A stretch of 55,444 nucleotides of DNA from a virus. Below are positions 49,455 through 55,444 of this stretch, one piece after another. Positions within the stretch are counted from its first letter, which is position 1. Each line of letters opens with the position of its first letter. The notes under the pieces were generated by a model, which made no database searches, was not told the origin of the DNA, and was given only the letters and a program-made list of their open reading frames with translations. Made by a program: the position numbers and the translations under genes. The stretch is taken from positions 1 to 55,444 of IMG/VR virus record IMGVR_UViG_3300021424_000039. One strand, written 5' to 3'.

Positions 49455-51539
49455 ATGGGGGATGATCAGGAGCGGGAAGACGCTGTGCTCGGCAACGAGC
49501 CGCTTGTAGTTCGTCGTATCTTCGCGCACGAGGCAACTCCGCACCTGTTTAAGCAGGCAGGATTGCCTACCCGCGATGTCATCAACTACAAGGCGATCAT
49601 CACCATGCGGCTCCTTGAAGAGCAGCAAGTAAAGGCTGGCGTCCTAAGGGATGACTCTGCTGTTGGTCGGCGTATTCAGGCTGTCGGTTCGCTACTTACC
49701 CCTGGAAACCTTTCTCGGTACACGAGCCCACGCGCTGCTGCATTCGGCCTGATTACCCCTGGTGGCGGTGGGGGCGGACGACTGGGCCGAGGGCTGGGAG
49801 GAATCGGCGGCGGAGGTGCCATCACTGGCGCTGCCCGACGTGCTTACCGAGCACAACTACGCTGTCCTGCCGGTTACGAAAACGGCGGGCGGTTCGCTTC
49901 AAGTGGATTTGCCAATTGTGGTCGTATTCTCTTCGAACTCCCCAACTCAAGGCTTCGCGGACTGCTTGACCTGAACCGTCCGTTCCTGCGCGCGCCAATG
50001 TCTGAGGCAATGATGCGCGCACTAGGCGGAGGAGCACTCACATCGCAGACGATTCAGATTCAGCGACAGGCACAGATTCCACGAGTCGCCGGCCCAGACC
50101 CCAAGAAATTGAAGCGTGCATTTGACGGAATTGTGTCCGTTCTGGAGACAAACCCCAATGCTCGATTTATGGCCCGCCGCGATGGCTTGATTCTGGCGCC
50201 GGCAGTGACCTCGCGGTCCTTGGCGCAAGTACGACGAAGCCTGGACATGGAGGGCGCGTCATTCTTCGCCGGAGTGCCAAGCCCGAACAACATTGGCTCA
50301 GATCACGCGCCGCTCATCTGGCAGAACAAGGTTCGCTCACTACACAACGTCCTCCCCGGCGGAGGAACTATTACGCTAGAGGCAACTAAGGAACTGACTA
50401 ACGGAGATCGTCGACGCCTTGGGCGCTTGTGGGCCCAGAAGATTAGTCGCACTCAGCCGAAGCCATTTGACGGAGGAGATCGACTTCGCGAAATCGCAGA
50501 CATGTCGAACGGCTCGCTTATTTACCGCGAGAATATCGCAGACGTAGATAATGCCAATGATCTGATAACCGCCAGCCGTGGCGCAGAAACTGCACAAGTG
50601 CGCCGATGGGTCTATGAGAAGTTCATGTCCGTCGATGCTCCAGGCCGGCAGGAGGGGGCCGAGCCCTGGAAGATCGAGCGTGTTGCTGAGCAGTCGGCCA
50701 GCACCGCCCCAGAGAAGGAAATCATCTCGCTAGAGGATGCCATCGCCCACCTCAATGGGGGTGGCTCGCTTGCTGATATTGCCCCTGAACTTATTGCGCG
50801 TGCTGTTGCTGGCTCCAAGAAGTACAAGGAATCAAAAGGCAAGAATCGCACCACGTTGTATGACGGTGGGCGCGGGAATAAGTGGATTAAAACTCCAGCC
50901 AAAAATGACTTCGAGTTCTTGTCCCGTCGCCTGTCGTCGGATATTCAGAACTTCCTCGGCCTCAAGGCCGGAAAGGTCGTTGGTTCCGGAAAGAACGAAA
51001 TGCGTGATTCGTTTATCGAAGACCCGCGCAATATTATTGACGGCGCCATTTCTGCTGATCCGATCAAATCGGCAAATATGAAGGACCTTATGGTCTTGGC
51101 CATGTCGGACTTTTTGCTTGACAATCGTGGACGAACTCTAGAAAACCTGGCCACCGCAAGCGTCGGAAAATCAAAGCGCACCTTCTCTTTGGGCGACTCA
51201 TTGGCGGGTGGCGCTGGACTGTCGGCGGACGAACTGCGATCCCGTCGAGTCGATGTTCTGGGCGCCTGGTATGACAGAAATGGCGCGGCCTACAAGGGCA
51301 TTTTCACCAATGTGTCCCAGCGTCAGCGTCAAGTATTGCTCGAAATGTACAACGACACAATTAAGCGAGCCGAGGATTTTCGCTGGGAGGAGTACATGAA
51401 GCGACTCCTTGTCGATGGTAAACTGACAAAGCCAGAGCAAGTGCGCATGGAACTGATGAAGGACGTGTTTAATCGTCGGCTCAGTACGCTCCGAGCATCC
51501 AAGGCCCGCCTATTTGAGTTTGTGGGAATGTCAGAATGA
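49455..51539 (+). CDS. Large head-module protein with RCPx6GRFx7C box, 694 aa
   Basis: A basic, helical protein with a Gly/Arg-rich stretch (GGGGGGRLGRGLGGIGGGG, about 103-121) followed by the box RCPAGYENGGRF...ANC (C137 and C155). The rest contains positively charged helical segments, RMRDGLILAP-like strands and C-terminal VRMELMKDVFNRRLSTLRASKARLFEFVG. The same box at the same spacing occurs near the N-terminus of the next protein. No known family is recognised. It is probably structural, given its place after the protease and Cys-cluster gene. The stop overlaps the next ATG as ATGA. Confidence 0.78.
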   Translation: MGDDQEREDAVLGNEPLVVRRIFAHEATPHLFKQAGLPTRDVINYKAIITMRLLEEQQVKAGVLRDDSAVGRRIQAVGSLLTPGNLSRYTSPRAAAFGLITPGGGGGGRLGRGLGGIGGGGAITGAARRAYRAQLRCPAGYENGGRFASSGFANCGRILFELPNSRLRGLLDLNRPFLRAPMSEAMMRALGGGALTSQTIQIQRQAQIPRVAGPDPKKLKRAFDGIVSVLETNPNARFMARRDGLILAPAVTSRSLAQVRRSLDMEGASFFAGVPSPNNIGSDHAPLIWQNKVRSLHNVLPGGGTITLEATKELTNGDRRRLGRLWAQKISRTQPKPFDGGDRLREIADMSNGSLIYRENIADVDNANDLITASRGAETAQVRRWVYEKFMSVDAPGRQEGAEPWKIERVAEQSASTAPEKEIISLEDAIAHLNGGGSLADIAPELIARAVAGSKKYKESKGKNRTTLYDGGRGNKWIKTPAKNDFEFLSRRLSSDIQNFLGLKAGKVVGSGKNEMRDSFIEDPRNIIDGAISADPIKSANMKDLMVLAMSDFLLDNRGRTLENLATASVGKSKRTFSLGDSLAGGAGLSADELRSRRVDVLGAWYDRNGAAYKGIFTNVSQRQRQVLLEMYNDTIKRAEDFRWEEYMKRLLVDGKLTKPEQVRMELMKDVFNRRLSTLRASKARLFEFVGMSE

Positions 51540-54500
51540 TTGAAACCAAGCAGTTGTCGAGCAGTGGTATTCGGCATAAAACAGCGAATACCGCTCCGAC
51601 GCGACGTGTACGCCTAGAGCGAATTGATCACTCGTCGATTACTGCATGGCGCGACTCAGTCAACTACAAGGCGCAGGCCTTTGAGTCAGAGTCCAAGGCT
51701 CGCGCTCTTGAACTTGAGATTCGTGTCAAGAAAGCAGTCTGGGACTCGGTGGCCGGGCAGTTCCGCTGTCCCCCCGAAACGCCCGCGGCCGGTCAGTTCA
51801 CCAACAGACTTGGTGAAGGTTGTACGACTGGTTTCGTGCGACGACTTGCTGCGCGCCTTGGTCGAGGGCTATCTCGAATCGGCGGCGGCCGAGGTGGGCT
51901 GCGCGGACTTATCGGTCGCGGCGGAGAACGACTTCAGGACTTTGCTCAAGAGGGTGTTGACACCCCGCAGATGGCGCGCCGGCGTGAGCGGGCACTACGT
52001 AGAGCAGAGCGTGGTCAGCGACTCCTGGAACGCCTCTCTCGCTTGCGAGAGGTCGGCCGTCGCATTGACTGGGGCTGGGGTGATCGAGAAGACGAGCAGG
52101 CACGTGAAGAACAGGGAATTCCTACCGGGACGACAGGTCCGGGGATGGCACCAGGGAATCCTCCGGCATCGCCAACTCCAGGACCGGGTCCCGCTCCGAC
52201 CCCCGGCACAAGGCCTACGGTCCCCACCACCCCAACGCCCACGCCAACCCCTGGCACGAGGCCGACAGTTCCAACAACCCCAACCCCTGGTACTCCAACA
52301 CCAACGCCTGGCACAAGGCCAACAGTTCCGACCACGCCGACCCCTGGCACCCCTACGCCAACCCCTGGCACGAGGCCGACGGTTCCAACAACCCCAACCC
52401 CTGGCACCCCTACGCCAACCCCTGGCACAAGACCAACGATCCCCACGACGCCCACCCCCGGCACGCCTACGCCAGGAACCCCGTCACCTCGTCCGGGTGG
52501 ACGCACTCCAGTTCGTCCTCGCCCAGCGCCAACCCCAACACCACGACCAGCGCCTCGGCCTGGTGGTCGCACCCCAAGAGAGCCGCGTCCGCGCCCACTA
52601 AGTCCGCGCCAAGAGTTCATCGATGGATTATCACCCGAAGAACGCTTGGCTTGGTATGTATTTGGAGCCGAAGGAGGAGCCACATATGCCCCCAACCGGT
52701 CTGATTGGGAGCGGATAGTTCGGGAGCAGTTTCCCGACTTGTTCAACAAGCCATTGAGTCGGATGACTCCCGATGAACTAGATAACTTTTACGACGAACT
52801 GCGTCGAATCGCTCTTGATCCAAACGAAGACTTTACGCGGCGCATCCTTGCCGCCAAGTCCATGGTTGAGATCGACCGTCATAATAAAAGAATCCTCAAG
52901 AGGCGTGCCGAACTTAAGGCAGAGCGTGATCGCCGTCTAGAGGCTGCAACAACCGACGAAGAACGGGAAATGATCAATGAATTCTACGAGAGTGATCTAG
53001 CAGAACTCGATCGCGAACAGGGTGTTCCATCAGAACGAGAAGTACCTGACAAAGACCTGCCCAACTACGCTCAGTCTGCCCGCGCATGGCGTGACTGGGT
53101 TTTTGACACCGAGCAGCGTGAGCGCGGAGCAGAAACAGAAGAAGCGGTAGAAGACGTAATCGATGTGCCAGAAGCGGACACCACACCAGAGGGTGAGGCA
53201 ACGCCGACTGAAGCACCAGAAGCAGAACCCGCAAGCCCAGAAACTCCTGCTGGCAAAAAGCCGCGTAAGCCACGCAAGCCAAAGCCGACAGAAGAAGCAG
53301 CACCAGAGGAGCGCGCAACACCAGACGCGACTCCCGAGGCCGCGCCAGAGGGAGCACCAGAGGGCGAGGCAAAGCCCAAGCGCCGTCGCCGTCGCGGAGA
53401 TGAGCCGGCCCCAACAAGTCCGGCTGGCGCCGAGCGTCCTAGGACCCCTGGAGACACTACTGAGGCTGGCGGACGAGGGCGGCCGGGTTCATTCGGTCGT
53501 TCACGTGGAACCGCAAGACGTGATGACGAAACCGGACGGGAGGAAGGCTTCCCGGACGAAGAAACAGAGATGACTGTCGGGGAACTCCTTGAGTACCTCA
53601 GGGATTATCGACGTGGCGGTGAACTCCCCCAACCGCGCTGGCAACGAGTCGGTCGACGCATTCGCGATGAGTTTGGCTACGGCGGCTACCGCAACTGGGA
53701 TGTCATTGATGACAAGACGCTCGACGACATGTTCGAGAACTTGTACAACATCATGGTAGACGAGAATGAGTCGCTGGAGCGCCGTGAACTTGCGTGGCGC
53801 GGGCTTCGCATGATTGAAAACGCCAATACTCGTCGAACGATTGGTCCGGGCGAACGTACGACCGGCTCCGTATCACGATTCCCTCCAGGACGATTTGGTG
53901 GCAATAACAGCGGCAACCGGCCATACAAGGCGCCGGCAAATGAAGCCGACTTCGACGAGTTCATCTCAGTGCCTCAAGAAAAGATTCCATCTGGTTTCCG
54001 CCCGGTGGAAGGCGAAACATATACAACCTTCCGAAACCGTGGTACCGTTTCTGATCGCTTGCTTGATAACGAGGATGGCACTTCAAGTGACGTCATCCCG
54101 GCGCGCCCAGAGGCGGATGATATTAGCCCGCCAGTAACCAACCCAACCACTCAGGCTGGCGTAGAGGCAGACGAGCGCATTCGAGTTGCCGAAGAAATTG
54201 TTCAAGAAGAGGGAATTGTCGGAACAGACCTGCGCCGGCAACTTGAAAAAGAATTTGATGCCGCCGTGCGGCGAGCCGACAAGGCAGTAGGAACTCCTGA
54301 TGAAGATGCGGCAGCAGAGGCTGTCGGAGTTGTTGTTGATCGCATTCGTCGCGAAGGCCAGTTCGGCCTTTTCGGCCGACGGGAATTTGCCGACAGTGTC
54401 GACGAAAAAACTGCCGAACTGCAGACAAGGCCATTGGGATTCCTGGCTCTGGAAGGCGATCCAGAAGACAAGGATTATGTTGCATCGTCACGGGCGTGGC

Positions 54501-55444
54501 GCCAGTTTGAACCAGGTGACCGGAATATTAGCGAAGTTCATGCAGAGCGCCGAGAGTACAGAATGCAGCGTGCCGAGGCACTGGCTGAGGCATTCGACAG
54601 GGGGGAAATCTCAGAAGAAACATCGATGGACAAACTGGATGCGCTGGTTAGAGGCCAAGTGAAAGACGATGTCGATCTGGCGAATTACTACACTGCTCGT
54701 AGGCTCGAACCCTCATTCTTCGAAGGTCGTTTTGAAGTAGATGATATTACGCCAAATGAAACCGATACTAGCGCTCAAGAGTTTATTAGAGATGCTGTAA
54801 GAACTGACGTCCTAAACAGGCATCCGTGGCTTACGTTCGAAAACCCAGAGCACCCAGGGTTTGGGGACAGAACGCTTACCCAGCAGCGGATGGTCTTTGT
54901 GCAGGCCCTTATTGAAGTCGGCCCAGACCTTGACGCAGATCAATTGGAAGATTTTGCCCGCCGCGAACTAAGCGAGATTGACCGCACCTACGAGGACATG
55001 TCAAGCCTGTTCCCGGGCCAGATTGAAATGCTTAGGGATGATGCTAATGCACTTCTCAATTTGGCCCAATCAGGAGACTTCACCCCCGATGACGTGAAGG
55101 ACCTGGTTGCTAGGCGCCTACGCAACATTTTCGACAGCACATACTTTGACGGACGTCCGCGCGTGCCAGAAGGTGTTCTTGACAGCAATGCGCTGTATTA
55201 CTATGATCCAACAGAAGGGCAACTAGAGAGCAACTTCTTTGATCAGTTTTATGCGCCAATTTTCCAGCGCATGTCCGAAACTGGGTATGACGATGGACTG
55301 GCTATCGAACTAGCGAACACCGCACGTCAACTGGACAAAAACGTCAATGCCGCTGTCCGAGCACTCATCGACGACCCTGATGGATTCATCCGTGATGTTG
55401 AAGTGTCCTCGCCCAATGTTGGTCCGACTAGCCAGGGACGCCCC
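51536..55444 (+). CDS. Giant partial protein (>1303 aa) with Pro/Thr repeats, runs off the window
   Basis: An uninterrupted frame of 1303 codons from the ATG at 51536 to the window edge. Order: NYKA-containing N-terminus; box RCPPETPAAGQF...EGC (C78, C96) shared with the previous protein; RLGRGLSRIGGGRGG and an Arg-rich helix (about 105-175); a TPTPGTRPTVPTT repeat (about 215-330); helical segments; an acidic/Lys-Pro-rich linker with PRKPRKPKP (about 575); then mostly helical and acidic sequence to the end. No enzyme motif is seen. It is probably a very long virion or head-associated protein. A simple gene finder would miss it or mis-split it because it has no stop here. Confidence 0.85.
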   Translation, partial: MIETKQLSSSGIRHKTANTAPTRRVRLERIDHSSITAWRDSVNYKAQAFESESKARALELEIRVKKAVWDSVAGQFRCPPETPAAGQFTNRLGEGCTTGFVRRLAARLGRGLSRIGGGRGGLRGLIGRGGERLQDFAQEGVDTPQMARRRERALRRAERGQRLLERLSRLREVGRRIDWGWGDREDEQAREEQGIPTGTTGPGMAPGNPPASPTPGPGPAPTPGTRPTVPTTPTPTPTPGTRPTVPTTPTPGTPTPTPGTRPTVPTTPTPGTPTPTPGTRPTVPTTPTPGTPTPTPGTRPTIPTTPTPGTPTPGTPSPRPGGRTPVRPRPAPTPTPRPAPRPGGRTPREPRPRPLSPRQEFIDGLSPEERLAWYVFGAEGGATYAPNRSDWERIVREQFPDLFNKPLSRMTPDELDNFYDELRRIALDPNEDFTRRILAAKSMVEIDRHNKRILKRRAELKAERDRRLEAATTDEEREMINEFYESDLAELDREQGVPSEREVPDKDLPNYAQSARAWRDWVFDTEQRERGAETEEAVEDVIDVPEADTTPEGEATPTEAPEAEPASPETPAGKKPRKPRKPKPTEEAAPEERATPDATPEAAPEGAPEGEAKPKRRRRRGDEPAPTSPAGAERPRTPGDTTEAGGRGRPGSFGRSRGTARRDDETGREEGFPDEETEMTVGELLEYLRDYRRGGELPQPRWQRVGRRIRDEFGYGGYRNWDVIDDKTLDDMFENLYNIMVDENESLERRELAWRGLRMIENANTRRTIGPGERTTGSVSRFPPGRFGGNNSGNRPYKAPANEADFDEFISVPQEKIPSGFRPVEGETYTTFRNRGTVSDRLLDNEDGTSSDVIPARPEADDISPPVTNPTTQAGVEADERIRVAEEIVQEEGIVGTDLRRQLEKEFDAAVRRADKAVGTPDEDAAAEAVGVVVDRIRREGQFGLFGRREFADSVDEKTAELQTRPLGFLALEGDPEDKDYVASSRAWRQFEPGDRNISEVHAERREYRMQRAEALAEAFDRGEISEETSMDKLDALVRGQVKDDVDLANYYTARRLEPSFFEGRFEVDDITPNETDTSAQEFIRDAVRTDVLNRHPWLTFENPEHPGFGDRTLTQQRMVFVQALIEVGPDLDADQLEDFARRELSEIDRTYEDMSSLFPGQIEMLRDDANALLNLAQSGDFTPDDVKDLVARRLRNIFDSTYFDGRPRVPEGVLDSNALYYYDPTEGQLESNFFDQFYAPIFQRMSETGYDDGLAIELANTARQLDKNVNAAVRALIDDPDGFIRDVEVSSPNVGPTSQGRP
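52190..52490 (+). repeat. Tandem 57-base repeat encoding TPTPGTRPTVPTTPTPGTP
   Basis: About five copies of a 19-residue unit, 57 bases each; for example the CTGGCACGAGGCCGAC segments at about 52251 and 52365 lie exactly two periods apart. The copies are similar but synonymous codons differ. The reverse frame here spells elastin-like GVGVPGV and is an artefact. It likely forms an extended Pro/Thr-rich stalk. Confidence 0.85.

Noticed and set aside
52015-52749. Elastin-like GVGVPGV leftward frame
   Set aside because: It is the reverse of the TPTPGTRP repeat; the rightward frame stays open for 1303 codons and is coupled to the previous gene by ATGA.
53163-53573. 136-codon Gln/Arg-rich rightward frame
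   Set aside because: Nested inside the giant open frame in a different phase; composition artefact of its acidic Pro-rich linker.
1-55444. tRNA genes or prophage integration features
   Set aside because: No cloverleaf with conserved CCA-side features, integrase or attachment-like duplication was recognised by eye; a covariance-model search (tRNAscan-type) would settle it.

Overview
The window is 55 kb from the genome of a tailed double-stranded DNA phage (class Caudoviricetes) with a contractile tail (myovirus morphology). Sheath, tube, tape measure, baseplate J and gp25/W-like proteins, an HK97-type portal and prohead protease and a terminase large subunit are all present. No rRNA, tRNA, ribosomal protein, integrase or repressor was seen. 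Both window ends cut through genes, so this is an internal piece of a larger genome; no convincing major capsid protein lies inside it. An actinobacterial host, probably from freshwater or marine plankton, is an inference. It rests on the Thr-rich VPTTTT linkers and C-terminal membrane anchor of the secreted protein, the VanY plus peptidoglycan-binding endolysin, and the overall gene style.

Layout. 1-1263 (+): tail of a rightward gene and three small genes, one Cys-rich and one winged-helix-like. 1268-42924 (-): one long leftward block. Read in its own direction (right to left) it begins with terminase large subunit, a recombination pair (Rad52-like annealing protein and Cas4/RecB-like nuclease), a GT-B glycosyltransferase, an HNH nuclease and a small Arg-rich protein. 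Head-tail connectors, sheath, tube, a tail assembly chaperone with a -1 frameshift signal (AAACCCT), the tape measure with a C-terminal M15-like peptidase domain, and the baseplate follow. Next come a collar-domain fibre, small membrane proteins, an intrinsic terminator, several fibre genes including a collagen-like one, an enzyme cassette and finally the lysis genes. 42988-55444 (+): small membrane protein, portal-MuF fusion, very long prohead protease, a 580-residue protein with four Cys4 clusters, and two large unusual proteins, the last running off the window.

The most interesting part is the enzyme cassette at about 5105-12387. It lies directly downstream of the fibre genes on the same strand and is tightly packed, with several ATGA or TAATG overlaps. 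It encodes an apparently catalytically intact flavin-dependent (tryptophan-type) halogenase, three different 2-oxoglutarate/Fe(II) oxygenases, a Rossmann-like possible methyltransferase, a GT2 glycosyltransferase, a companion of the halogenase, and small proteins that share an LFTx4AGxDPD motif and sit immediately upstream of two of the oxygenases. The fibres just upstream include about 158 collagen-like G-X-Y triplets, rich in Pro at X and Thr/Gln at Y, and a domain with about 57 His in about 270 residues. My leading hypothesis is a phage-encoded post-translational modification system (hydroxylation, glycosylation, possibly halogenation) for its own fibre proteins. Modification of a host surface molecule or small metabolite is the main alternative.

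A second notable locus is a secreted, membrane-anchored surface protein with a SUEL-type (rhamnose/galactose-binding) lectin domain next to the lysis genes. The gene order 'surface protein, small (apparently frameshifted) membrane peptide, holin-like, endolysin' suggests late expression.
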